In this document: piece by piece, positions 16,144-24,243 of the stretch
How the letters are laid out: each line of letters opens with the position of its first letter
Numbering within the stretch: position 1 is the first letter of the stretch
Assembly (NCBI GenBank): GCA_963800235.1
Contig: CAWDAD010000003.1
Span: forward strand, 806,001-870,000
Origin: CAVVNP01 sp963800235
GTDB lineage: Bacteria; Actinomycetota; Acidimicrobiia; Acidimicrobiales; Iamiaceae
Direction: 5' to 3'
Length of the DNA: 64,000 nt
Made by a program: the position numbers and the translations under genes
The notes under the pieces: model-generated
Told to the model about the DNA's origin: nothing
What the model saw: only the letters and a program-made list of their open reading frames with translations
The model's database searches: none

Positions 16144-16779
16144 TCAGCCGTCGACCGGCTGCTCCTCGCCCGAGCGGCGGCTGCGCCGGCGACGGACGAT
16201 CGTCACCGCCACCGCGACGAGGACCAGCACGGCGAGCAGGCCCCATCCGGCGACGCCGGCGACCTCCTCGACCCGGCGGTAGCTGCGGCCCGCCGCGTAG
16301 CCGAGCAGCACGAAGCCGGTGGCCCACAGCGCGCCGCCGGCCACGTTCCAGGCGGCGAAGGTCCGGTACCGCATGCCCGACATGCCGGCCAGCCCGGGGA
16401 TGAGCACCCGCAGGGCGGCGGTGAAGCGGCCGACGAACACCGCCCGGCCGCCCTGGTGGCGCAGGCCCTGCTCGGCCCGGTCCAGGTGGTCGGCCTTCAC
16501 GAACCGCCCGATGGTGCCGTCGAGGATCTGCCGCCCCCACCGCTTGCCCACCTCGTACCCGACCGAGTCGCCGATGATGGCGCCGAGCACGGCAGCGGCC
16601 ACCACCGCGGCCAGCGGCACCCGGCCCCGCTCGGCCAGCACGCCGCCCAGCAGCACCGCCACCTCGCCGGGGAAGAGGAAGCCGAGGAACGCCGACGACT
16701 CGAGGGCGGGCACCAGGAACACCACCCCGAGGGCGGCCCACCCGTGGAGGTCGAGGATGGCGTGGAAGACCCGGCTCAC
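16144..16779 (-). CDS. DedA-family membrane protein
   Basis: 211 residues, GTG start. DedA/VTT (SNARE-associated) hallmarks: LESSAFLGFLFPGEVAVLLGG near the N-terminus, a GDSVGYEVGKRWG loop, FVGRFTAALRVLIPGLAGMSGM with the re-entrant Arg/Pro motif, and FAAWNVAGGALWATGFVLLGY. The family translocates polyprenyl phosphate or other phospholipids and supports envelope homeostasis. The tail is basic (RRRRSRRS). It is divergent from the ABC exporter, the two starts being only 24 nt apart. Confidence 0.88.
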   Translation of the reverse strand: MSRVFHAILDLHGWAALGVVFLVPALESSAFLGFLFPGEVAVLLGGVLAERGRVPLAAVVAAAVLGAIIGDSVGYEVGKRWGRQILDGTIGRFVKADHLDRAEQGLRHQGGRAVFVGRFTAALRVLIPGLAGMSGMRYRTFAAWNVAGGALWATGFVLLGYAAGRSYRRVEEVAGVAGWGLLAVLVLVAVAVTIVRRRRSRRSGEEQPVDG

Positions 16780-16790
16780 GGTCCCACCTT

Positions 16791-16796
16791 TACCCT
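16791..16796 (+). promoter_or_regulatory. -10 element (TACCCT) of the ABC exporter
   Basis: TACCCT ends 6 nt before the GTG at 16803; leaderless start inferred. It lies within the 23-nt gap to the divergent dedA start. Confidence 0.45.
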
Positions 16797-16802
16797 GAGC
16801 GG

Positions 16803-18725
16803 GTGCGGCAGCCCCCCATGCACCTCTCGATGCGGTCCCGGGCCGACCTGCAGGGCGCCACCGTGTCCCGCGGGCTGATCCGCCGGGCGTGGACGTTCGC
16901 CCGCCCGTTCCACCGCAAGGTGTACGCCTTCCTGGTCGTCATCATCGGCGAGGCCCTGCTCGGCCTGGCACCGCCGCTCTTGATCCGCCGCATCGTCGAC
17001 ACCGCCCTGCCGCAGAAGGACGGCGGGCTGGTGACGGTGCTGGCCGGGCTGATGATCGGCGCGGCCGTGCTGAACGGCGTGCTGTCGCTGATCGAGCGCT
17101 ACTTCTCCTCGACCGTCGGCGAGGGCCTCATCTTCCACCTGCGCTCGGCGCTGTTCGAGCACGTGCAGCGCATGCCCCTGGCCTTCTTCACCCGCACCCA
17201 GACCGGCGCCCTGATCAGCCGCATGAACAACGACGTCATCGGCGCCCAGCAGGCGGTCACCCAGACGCTCGGCTCGGTGGTCTCCAACGTCGTGGTGCTG
17301 CTCACGACCCTGACGGCGATGGCCCTGCTGCAGTGGCAGCTCACCCTGCTGTCGCTGGTGCTCCTGCCGCTGTTCCTGATCCCGGCCAAGCGGGTCGGCC
17401 GCCAGCTGCAGGGCATCACCCGGGAGGGCATGAACCTCAACGCCTCCATGAACGCCACCATGAACGAGCGGTTCAACGTGTCGGGGGCACTCCTGGTCAA
17501 GCTGTTCGGCCACCGTCGGCGCGAGCTCGAGGACTTCGACGACCGGGCCGGCAAGGTGCGCGACATCGGCGTGCGGTCGGCCATGTACAGCCGGACCTTC
17601 GTCGTGGCCCTCTCGCTGGTCGGCGCCATCGGGACCGCCGCCATCTACCTGGTCGGCGGCCACATGGTGATCAGCGGGGCGGTCAGCCTCGGCACGCTCA
17701 TCGCCCTGGGCGCCTTCGTCACCCAGATCTACGCCCCGCTCACCTCGCTGACCAACGCCCGGGTCGACCTGATGACCGCCTTCGTCTCCTTCGACCGGGT
17801 GTTCGAGGTGCTCGACGCCCCGGTCCAGGTCGACGACCGGCCCGGCGCCGTCGACCTGGTCGACCCGGTCGGCCGCATCGAGCTCGACGCCGTCACGTTC
17901 CGCTACCCCGCCGCCTCGGAGGTCTCGATCGCCTCGCTCGAGGCCGACGTCGGCGTGCCGCTCAGCGACGACCCGTCGAGGATGGTGCTGCAGGGCGTCG
18001 ACGCCACCTTCGAGCCGGGCCAGCTGATCGCCCTGGTCGGGCCCTCCGGCGCCGGCAAGACGACGCTGAGCCAGCTCGTCCCCCGCATCTACGACGTCAC
18101 CGGCGGCGCCGTCCGGGTCGACGGCCACGACGTGCGCGACCTGACCCAGGACAGCCTGCGGGCCGCCATGGGGGTCGTCAGCCAGGACCCGCACCTGTTC
18201 CACGAGACCGTCGGCGAGAACCTGCGCTACGCCCGACCCGGCGCAACCGACGCCGAGCTCGACGCCGCCTGCCGGGCCGCTCGCATCGACCAGGTGGTCG
18301 CCGGCCTCCCCGACGGGTACGACACCGTCGTCGGCGAGCGTGGCTACCGGCTGTCCGGCGGCGAGAAGCAGCGGCTGGCCATCGCCCGCATGCTGCTGAA
18401 GGACCCCGCCGTCGTCATCCTCGACGAGGCCACCAGCCACCTCGACAGCGAGAACGAGGCGCTCATCCAGCAGGCCCTGGCGACGGCGCTGGCCGGCCGG
18501 ACCTCGATCGTGATCGCCCACCGGCTGTCGACCATCGCCGCCGCCGACCAGATCCTGGTGATGGACGACGGGCGGATCGTGCAGCGGGGCCGCCACGACG
18601 ACCTGCTGGCCGCCGGCGGTCTCTACGCCGACCTGTACCGCACCCTCGTGCGATCCGAGACCCGTCCCGCCGGTGCGGCCGAGCCCGCCGGTGGGGCCGA
18701 GCCCGAGCCGACCCCCGTCGACTGA
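16803..18725 (+). CDS. ABC-type exporter, fused permease and ATPase
   Basis: 640 residues. Residues about 30-330 form the six-helix exporter domain (RPFHRKVYAFLVVIIGEALL at the start; a QTGALISRMNNDVIGAQQAV coupling region). The ATPase follows: Walker A GPSGAGKTT near residue 413, Q-loop GVVSQDPHLFHETV, signature LSGGEKQRL near 517, Walker B VVILDEATSHLD and switch IAHRLSTI. It is a half-transporter of the MsbA/LmrA type and should work as a dimer. The substrate is unknown. Repeat copy B follows 36 nt after the stop. Confidence 0.92.
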   Translation: MRQPPMHLSMRSRADLQGATVSRGLIRRAWTFARPFHRKVYAFLVVIIGEALLGLAPPLLIRRIVDTALPQKDGGLVTVLAGLMIGAAVLNGVLSLIERYFSSTVGEGLIFHLRSALFEHVQRMPLAFFTRTQTGALISRMNNDVIGAQQAVTQTLGSVVSNVVVLLTTLTAMALLQWQLTLLSLVLLPLFLIPAKRVGRQLQGITREGMNLNASMNATMNERFNVSGALLVKLFGHRRRELEDFDDRAGKVRDIGVRSAMYSRTFVVALSLVGAIGTAAIYLVGGHMVISGAVSLGTLIALGAFVTQIYAPLTSLTNARVDLMTAFVSFDRVFEVLDAPVQVDDRPGAVDLVDPVGRIELDAVTFRYPAASEVSIASLEADVGVPLSDDPSRMVLQGVDATFEPGQLIALVGPSGAGKTTLSQLVPRIYDVTGGAVRVDGHDVRDLTQDSLRAAMGVVSQDPHLFHETVGENLRYARPGATDAELDAACRAARIDQVVAGLPDGYDTVVGERGYRLSGGEKQRLAIARMLLKDPAVVILDEATSHLDSENEALIQQALATALAGRTSIVIAHRLSTIAAADQILVMDDGRIVQRGRHDDLLAAGGLYADLYRTLVRSETRPAGAAEPAGGAEPEPTPVD

Positions 18726-18761
18726 CCCAGCTCTTCTCGCCGGACCCACCCGTCGGCGAGG

Positions 18762-18807
18762 TTCTCGGGACAACGGTCGCGCGTCCACGCGCTCCATGTC
18801 CCGAGAA
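18762..18807. repeat. 44-bp palindromic intergenic repeat, copy B (central hexamer inverted)
   Basis: Arms TTCTCGGGACA (18762-18772) and TGTCCCGAGAA (18797-18807) pair over 11 bp around a 24-nt core. In copies A and C the core centre reads TGGACG; here it reads CGTCCA, its exact reverse complement, while the flanks keep their orientation. It lies between the convergent ABC exporter and copA genes. Confidence 0.75.
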
Positions 18808-18826
18808 CGGTTGGTGGGTGGTGGGG

Positions 18827-21025
18827 TCAGGTGCGGGCACCGTGGAAGCGACGGAGGCGCAGGGAGTTCGAGACCACGAACACCGAGGAGAAGCCCATGG
18901 CCCCGGCGGCGATCATCGGGTTCAGCACGCCGACCACGGCCAGCGGGATGGCGCAGACGTTGTAGGCGAAGGCCCAGAAGAGGTTGCCCTTGATGGTCGA
19001 GAGCGTCCGCCGGGACAGCGCCACCGCGTCGGCCACCGCCCGCAGGTCACCGCTCATGACGGTGAGGTCGGAGGCCTCCACCGCGACGTCGGTGCCGGTG
19101 CCCACCGCGATGCCGAGGTCGGCGGCGGCCAGGGCGGCGGCGTCGTTCACCCCGTCGCCGACCATGGCCACCACGTGCCCGTCGCGCTGGAGCGAGTCGA
19201 CGTAGGCGAGCTTGTCGTCGGGCCGGACCTCGGCCCGGACCCGGTCGATGCCCACCGCGGTGGCCACCGCCTCGGCCGTCCGCGGGTTGTCGCCGGTGAG
19301 GAGGTGGGTGGTGAGCCCGAGGCCGGACAGTCGGCGCACCGCTTCGGCGCTGGTCGGCTTCACCGCGTCGGCGACCGCCGCCACCCCCCGGGCGGCGTCG
19401 TCCCACCCCACGAACACCGCCGTGCGGCCGTCCGCCGCCAGGCGGCCGGCGGCGTCGGACAGCTCGCCGGGCACCCGGTCGAAGAGGCCGGCGCGCCCGA
19501 CGACCACCTCGACGCCGTCGACCCGGCCCCGCACCCCGAAGCCGGCCTCGCTCTCGAAGTCGTCGACGGGCAGCAGCTCGGTCCGGTCGACGCCGTTCGC
19601 CACCGCCCGGGCGATGGGGTGCTCGCTGGCCGCCTCGACCGACGCCGCCAGCCGCCGGACCCGAGCGCCGTCCTCGCCGTCGGCGACGACCACCTCGACC
19701 AGCTCCATCCGGCCCTCGGTGACCGTGCCGGTCTTGTCGAGCACCACGGTGTCGATGGCCCGCGTCGACTCGAGCACCTCGCCTCCCTTGATGACGATGC
19801 CGAGCTGGGCCGCCCGACCGGTGCCGACCAGGATGGCGGTGGGTGTGGCCAGCCCCAGCGCGCACGGGCAGGCCACGATGAGCACCGCCACCGCGGCGGT
19901 GAAGGCGACGCCGGCGTCGTGGCCGGTGGCCAGCCACCCGGCCAGGGTCAGCGCGGCGGCCACCAGGACCACCGGCACGAACACCGCCGAGACCCGGTCG
20001 GCCAGCCGCTGCACGGGCGCCTTGGTCGACTGGGCCTGCTCGACCAGGCGCACGATCTGCGCCAGGGCGGTGCCGGCGCCGACCGCGGTCGCCTCGACGA
20101 CCAGCCGCCCCGACGCGTTCACCGTGCCACCGACCACGTCGCCGCCGACCTCGACCTCGACGGGGACCGGCTCGCCGGTGAGCATCGACTCGTCGACCGC
20201 CGACCGCCCGTCGACGACGGTGCCGTCGGTGGCCACCCGCTCCCCCGGGCGGACGACGAAGCGCTGCCCCACCAGGAGGTCGGCCACGGGCACCTCGGTG
20301 CCGTCCTCCAGCTCGGCGGTCCGGGCCCCCAGCTCGCCCAGCGCCCGCAGTGCGGCGCCCGAGCGCCGGCGCGCCCGGGCCTCGAACCACCGGCCCAGCA
20401 GGATCAGCGTGATGATCACCGCCGCCGTCTCGAAGTAGAGGTGCGGGCCGCCGTCGCCCCCACCGGAGGCGCCGTCGAAGAAGAGCAGCACGACCGTGCT
20501 CCAGGTCCAGGCGGCGACCGTGCCGAGGGTGACGAGGCTGTCCATGGTGGCGGCGCGGTGGCGGAGGTTGGTCAGGGTCGCGGCGTGGAAGCCGAGACCG
20601 CTCACCCAGACCACCGGCGTGGCCAGCGCGAGCGCCACCCAGCCCCAGCCGGTGAACTGCAGGCTCGAGACCATCGACAGGGCGAGCAGCGGGACGGTGA
20701 GCACCGCGGCGAGCGCCAGGCGACGCCCGGTGGTGCGGACCTCCTCGTCCTCGGCCGACGACCCGTCCTCGCGCCCGGCGACCTCGGCCGGTTCGGGCGA
20801 CCGGTAGCCGAGGTCGGTGATGGCGCCCCGGAGGTCGTCCGGCGCCACCGCACCCGGTCGGTAGGCGACGGTGGCCCGGGCGGTCGCCAGGTTCACGTCG
20901 GCCTGCTCGACCCCGTCCATCCCCGACAGGGCCTTGGTGACCCGGCCGACGCACGAGGCGCAGCTCATGCCCTCGACCGGGAGGTCGATCACCTCGGTCG
21001 CGGCGTGGTCGGTGCGGCTGCTCAT
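18827..21025 (-). CDS. copA: Copper-exporting P1B-type ATPase
   Basis: 732 residues from the ATG at 21025. One N-terminal heavy-metal-associated domain with GMSCASCVGRV (CxxC at residues 22-25). The P-type ATPase core follows: actuator TGEPVPVE, transmembrane metal site CPCALGLATPTAI, phosphorylation motif DKTGTVTEG, HP motif SEHPIARAV and hinge MVGDGVNDAAALAAADLGIA. The CPC motif marks the Cu(I) subgroup. It exports cytoplasmic copper. It is divergent from csoR, and its -10 box lies inside an inverted repeat at 21031-21052 that is almost certainly the CsoR operator. Confidence 0.92.
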   Translation of the reverse strand: MSSRTDHAATEVIDLPVEGMSCASCVGRVTKALSGMDGVEQADVNLATARATVAYRPGAVAPDDLRGAITDLGYRSPEPAEVAGREDGSSAEDEEVRTTGRRLALAAVLTVPLLALSMVSSLQFTGWGWVALALATPVVWVSGLGFHAATLTNLRHRAATMDSLVTLGTVAAWTWSTVVLLFFDGASGGGDGGPHLYFETAAVIITLILLGRWFEARARRRSGAALRALGELGARTAELEDGTEVPVADLLVGQRFVVRPGERVATDGTVVDGRSAVDESMLTGEPVPVEVEVGGDVVGGTVNASGRLVVEATAVGAGTALAQIVRLVEQAQSTKAPVQRLADRVSAVFVPVVLVAAALTLAGWLATGHDAGVAFTAAVAVLIVACPCALGLATPTAILVGTGRAAQLGIVIKGGEVLESTRAIDTVVLDKTGTVTEGRMELVEVVVADGEDGARVRRLAASVEAASEHPIARAVANGVDRTELLPVDDFESEAGFGVRGRVDGVEVVVGRAGLFDRVPGELSDAAGRLAADGRTAVFVGWDDAARGVAAVADAVKPTSAEAVRRLSGLGLTTHLLTGDNPRTAEAVATAVGIDRVRAEVRPDDKLAYVDSLQRDGHVVAMVGDGVNDAAALAAADLGIAVGTGTDVAVEASDLTVMSGDLRAVADAVALSRRTLSTIKGNLFWAFAYNVCAIPLAVVGVLNPMIAAGAMGFSSVFVVSNSLRLRRFHGART

Positions 21026-21030
21026 GGCGG

Positions 21031-21052
21031 ATAGGGTACCCCCCAACCCTAT
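21031..21052. promoter_or_regulatory. CsoR operator and divergent copA/csoR promoter
   Basis: ATAGGGT (21031-21037) and ACCCTAT (21046-21052) form a perfect 7-bp inverted repeat around ACCCCCCA. The copA -10 (TACCCT, minus strand, 21033-21038) lies in the left arm, 7 nt before the copA ATG; the right arm runs into the csoR ATG at 21051. GC-tract pseudopalindromes of this type are known CsoR sites. Copper-relieved repression of both genes is inferred. Confidence 0.75.
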
Positions 21053-21350
21053 GAGCGCCCACTCCGCCGCGCCCGGCTACTCCAGCACCAAGGAGCAGCA
21101 CCTCGTCCGCCTCCGACGCATCGAGGGCCAGGTCCGCGGCCTGCAGCGGATGATCGACGAGGACACCTACTGCGTCGAGGTGCTCACCCAGATCGCCTCG
21201 GTGACCAAGGCCCTGCAGAAGGTCGGTCTCGGCCTGCTCGACGAGCACGTGCGCCACTGCGTGCTCGACGCGGCCGCCGAGAGCCAGGCCGCCGGCGACG
21301 CCAAGGTGCACGAGGCGGTCGAGGCGGTCGCCCGCCTGCTCCGCAGCTGA
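21051..21350 (+). CDS. csoR: Copper-sensing transcriptional repressor
   Basis: 99 residues of the CsoR/RcnR family. The all-helical core is seen as LVRLRRIEGQVRGLQRMID. The Cu(I) ligand set is Cys41 (DTYCVEVL), His66 and Cys70 (EHVRHCVL); the spacings of 25 and 4 match the C-H-C set of copper-type CsoR proteins, not the nickel-type RcnR. It should bind the inverted repeat at 21031-21052 and repress copA and itself until copper binds. Confidence 0.92.
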   Translation: MSAHSAAPGYSSTKEQHLVRLRRIEGQVRGLQRMIDEDTYCVEVLTQIASVTKALQKVGLGLLDEHVRHCVLDAAAESQAAGDAKVHEAVEAVARLLRS

Positions 21351-21356
21351 CGGCGG

Positions 21357-21393
21357 CCCGGGCGGGGCGGGCCGGGATCGAGCCCCGCCCGGG
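21357..21393. terminator. Bidirectional GC-rich hairpin between csoR and the DUF4214 hydrolase
   Basis: CCCGGGCGGGGC (21357-21368) and GCCCCGCCCGGG (21382-21393) pair perfectly over 12 bp with a 13-nt loop, between two convergent genes. There is no T-tract. Termination for both genes is inferred. Confidence 0.6.
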
Positions 21394-21404
21394 TCAGCGC
21401 CGGA

Positions 21405-24104
21405 TCAGACCTGGGGAGCGGTGCAGGGCTGGCCGCCGCAGGTGTCGGTGACCATGCCGCCGACCTGCAGGAAGTCGGACTTCTGCTGCTGGGCCGCCGG
21501 CGCCCGGCGCGGGTCCTCGTGGGGGTCGTGGCCGACGCTCGGCGGGGTGTTGGTGACCGGCGGCAGCGGGCTGCCGGAGTCCCAGTAGACGATGGCCGAG
21601 CCGTCGTAGGGGTAGCCGGGGATGGCGGGGATGCCCCACAGGGGCGTGACGTCGTTGCTGCGACCCGGTGCGACGGCGGGCTGGCGGGCGGGGATGCCGG
21701 CGGTGCGGGCCTCGGTGTCGGCCGCCACCGTGGCGACCTGGTGGTCACCGAGGGCGACGTGCATCAGCACCTCGTGGGCCGGTGTGCCGGGCAGCGGATC
21801 GCCGGTGAGGTGGGCGGCGTAGCCGTCGGGCTCCGACCGGTCCCACTGCATCTGGATGATCGCCAGCAGCAACGTGCGCTCGAGCACGTCGGGGTAGGCG
21901 CTGGCCGCCACCGACTCGAAGGGGGCGAAGTCGACGCTGCGCTCGACCAGCGTGTTGAAGTTCATGCCCGGCACCCCGAGCACGGCGCGGGTCCACTCGG
22001 TCGAGACCGCGGTGGCCAGGCCGCCGAGGATGCCGCCCTGGCTGTTGCCGTCGTAGAACACGTCACCGGTCTGGATCACCGGGCCGGACTCCGACTGGAA
22101 CGCCGGGTCGGTGACCAGGCCCTGCGGCGAGGACATGAGCCGGCCGAGGAACAGGAAGGCGAGCACCCCCTGCTGCACGCGGTCGGCCAGCTCGGGGAAC
22201 TTCGACAGGTCGTTCAGGATCCCGAAGGCGGTGGGCAGGTCGGCGTTGGCCATGCCGAGCCAGTCGGTGGCGCAGTACACCATGTCGTGGCCGGCGGCCA
22301 TGGTCGTCTCGGCGCTCGAGTTCACCTCGCTCTGCCCGCCGAAGAGCCCGTGCCCGTAGACGGTCGCCCGCCCCGGGGTGGTCAGCGCGCTGGTCGGCAC
22401 GATGCAGGTGAAGGTGGTGGTGAGGTCGTGGCCGGCGTACCGGGGAAGGCCGTCGGGGCCCTCGTCGAAGCGGCCGCCGGGCCCGTCCTGGGTCAGGTAG
22501 CTGGGCACGGTGAAGGTGCCCTGCACCCGGCGGGCGATGCCGTCGGCGGGCGCCTGGTCGACCTGGGTGACGTGGAAGGAGGGCGCGCCGGAGCCGAGCC
22601 GGGCGAAGGCGTCGTCACGGATGTGGAGCATGCGGCCGGTGGTGTTGGCCGTGCTGGCGACGGTGAAGTCCCACGTCAGGTACAGGTCGCTGCGACCGAT
22701 GCCGGCGTCGCCAAGCTCGGAGAACAGCTGCTCCATGTGGGGCCGGCGCCGCTCGAAGCCGTCGATGTTGCCCGGCTCGGGGAGCTGGTCGCGGTAGCGG
22801 ACGAAGGCGTCGGAGGGGACCAGCGGCGCCCCGTTGCCGTCGCGCAGGTTCCGCAGGGCGACGACGTAGCGGTGGCCGGCCTGGAAGTCGACGGCGGGCC
22901 GGATGTACAGGAGCTGGTTGCCGGGCCGGCCCGACGGGGGGGCGTTGCTGTCGAGCTCGACCCAGATGGGCTGTCGCTGCCCGGTGGTGGCGTCGACCAC
23001 GACGATCGGCGCGTCCGGGGCCTGGTACTGCGCGATGTCGGTGATCGGCACCGCCCCGGTCCGGGCCAGGTCGATGCCCGGAACGTAGGCGGTGATGGGC
23101 TGGCCGACGGCGAAGCCGTCGCTGCGGTTGGTCGGGCCGACCGCCACCGGCGTGCCGCTGGCGTTGGTCGCCATCATCGACGGCCGCAGCGCCACCCGTC
23201 GGCCGGTCAGCGACTGGCCGTCGGGGACGGTGAAGTAGTCGTTCGGGAAGGGCAGCAGGCAGCTGCGGCCGGCCAGCGGGTCGCACCCGGTCCGGACCGC
23301 CTCGGGGCTCGCCATCAGCGAGGCGACGATGTCGCGCACCCCGGCGGTGGCGGCGAGGAACGGGCCGTGCCAGGCCGTGTAGCCCTGGGCGTCGACCGGG
23401 CGGTCGAAGACCAGCCGGTACGAGTCGCTGATCACCCGGAAGGCGATCTCGTCGGTGTGCAGCAGGCGGTACACCAGCACGAAGCGGGGGACGCCGGCGT
23501 CGAGCTGGCCGGTCCAGTAGGTGAGCCCGCCTCGGTCGCCGTCACGGCCGAACAGGTCCTGGTAGGTGCGGGCGACGAAGTCGGCCGAGGTGCCCCCGGA
23601 CTGGCGGTAGTGCTCGTTGGAGCTGAGGAAGAAGACCTGCAGGTCCTCGAAGGAGCGGCCCTGGTGGAGCTGGCCGAGCCAGTACGTCCGGCCGCCGGCG
23701 TCCGGGGCCCGACCCAGGTAGAGGTAGGCGCGGTCGACCAGGTGGCCGAGGTACTCGTTCGAGGTGGCGATGGCCTGGACGGCGGCGGCCGGCGACTGGT
23801 CGGCCACCTGGCCCCAGTAGGCGGTCTCGGCCCGGTTCGGCTGCCGGCCGAGCAGGGTCTGGTAGAGCTGCGACACGTAGGCCGACGAGGCGGGCAGGGT
23901 CGGGATGACGCCCGCCTCTGGGCTGTCGGCGGCCGGCGCCGCCGGCGCGGCAGCGCGTCCGGGCGCGGCAGCGCGTCCGGGCGGGGTGGCCGCCGGCACC
24001 GCGGCGGCCGGCCCGGCGACGGCGAGAAGCGGTGCGACCAGGGCGAGGGCGCCGATCAGCGCCGACCCGACCAGGACCCGCGATCGCCGATGTGCTGCAG
24101 CCAT
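21405..24104 (-). CDS. Large secreted hydrolase with N-terminal DUF4214 repeats
   Basis: 899 residues from the ATG at 24104 (GGGGAG upstream). A signal peptide (residues about 8-35) and an Ala/Pro linker precede DUF4214 units: YVSQLYQTLLGRQPNRAETA, YLYLGRAPDAGGRTYWLGQL, YQDLFGRDGDRGGLTYWTGQ. The large C-terminal part (about 300-899) resembles bacterial lipase/esterase-like proteins: PFPNDYFTVPDG, an AGHRYVVALRNLRD region and a serine-hydrolase elbow FYDGNSQGGILGGLA. Two late Cys (TDTCGGQPC) may form a disulfide. Domain order is the reverse of the esterase at 10840. The substrate is unknown. Confidence 0.8.
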   Translation of the reverse strand: MAAAHRRSRVLVGSALIGALALVAPLLAVAGPAAAVPAATPPGRAAAPGRAAAPAAPAADSPEAGVIPTLPASSAYVSQLYQTLLGRQPNRAETAYWGQVADQSPAAAVQAIATSNEYLGHLVDRAYLYLGRAPDAGGRTYWLGQLHQGRSFEDLQVFFLSSNEHYRQSGGTSADFVARTYQDLFGRDGDRGGLTYWTGQLDAGVPRFVLVYRLLHTDEIAFRVISDSYRLVFDRPVDAQGYTAWHGPFLAATAGVRDIVASLMASPEAVRTGCDPLAGRSCLLPFPNDYFTVPDGQSLTGRRVALRPSMMATNASGTPVAVGPTNRSDGFAVGQPITAYVPGIDLARTGAVPITDIAQYQAPDAPIVVVDATTGQRQPIWVELDSNAPPSGRPGNQLLYIRPAVDFQAGHRYVVALRNLRDGNGAPLVPSDAFVRYRDQLPEPGNIDGFERRRPHMEQLFSELGDAGIGRSDLYLTWDFTVASTANTTGRMLHIRDDAFARLGSGAPSFHVTQVDQAPADGIARRVQGTFTVPSYLTQDGPGGRFDEGPDGLPRYAGHDLTTTFTCIVPTSALTTPGRATVYGHGLFGGQSEVNSSAETTMAAGHDMVYCATDWLGMANADLPTAFGILNDLSKFPELADRVQQGVLAFLFLGRLMSSPQGLVTDPAFQSESGPVIQTGDVFYDGNSQGGILGGLATAVSTEWTRAVLGVPGMNFNTLVERSVDFAPFESVAASAYPDVLERTLLLAIIQMQWDRSEPDGYAAHLTGDPLPGTPAHEVLMHVALGDHQVATVAADTEARTAGIPARQPAVAPGRSNDVTPLWGIPAIPGYPYDGSAIVYWDSGSPLPPVTNTPPSVGHDPHEDPRRAPAAQQQKSDFLQVGGMVTDTCGGQPCTAPQV

Positions 24105-24243
24105 GCGCTCTCCCCAGGACCCCTCGGTCGGCGGTCGATGGTGACCGCCGGGTGAACGCCAACTGTCGCGCAGATCCCCGCCCCGGGTCGACGCCGCCCG
24201 CGACGGCCGGTTGGCGGCGGCCTTGACGGGCCACACTGGCCGG

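Noticed and set aside
16889..21034. 1381-residue plus-strand reading frame across the ABC exporter and copA
   Set aside because: It shadows two well-supported genes in another frame; long open frames are expected at this GC content.
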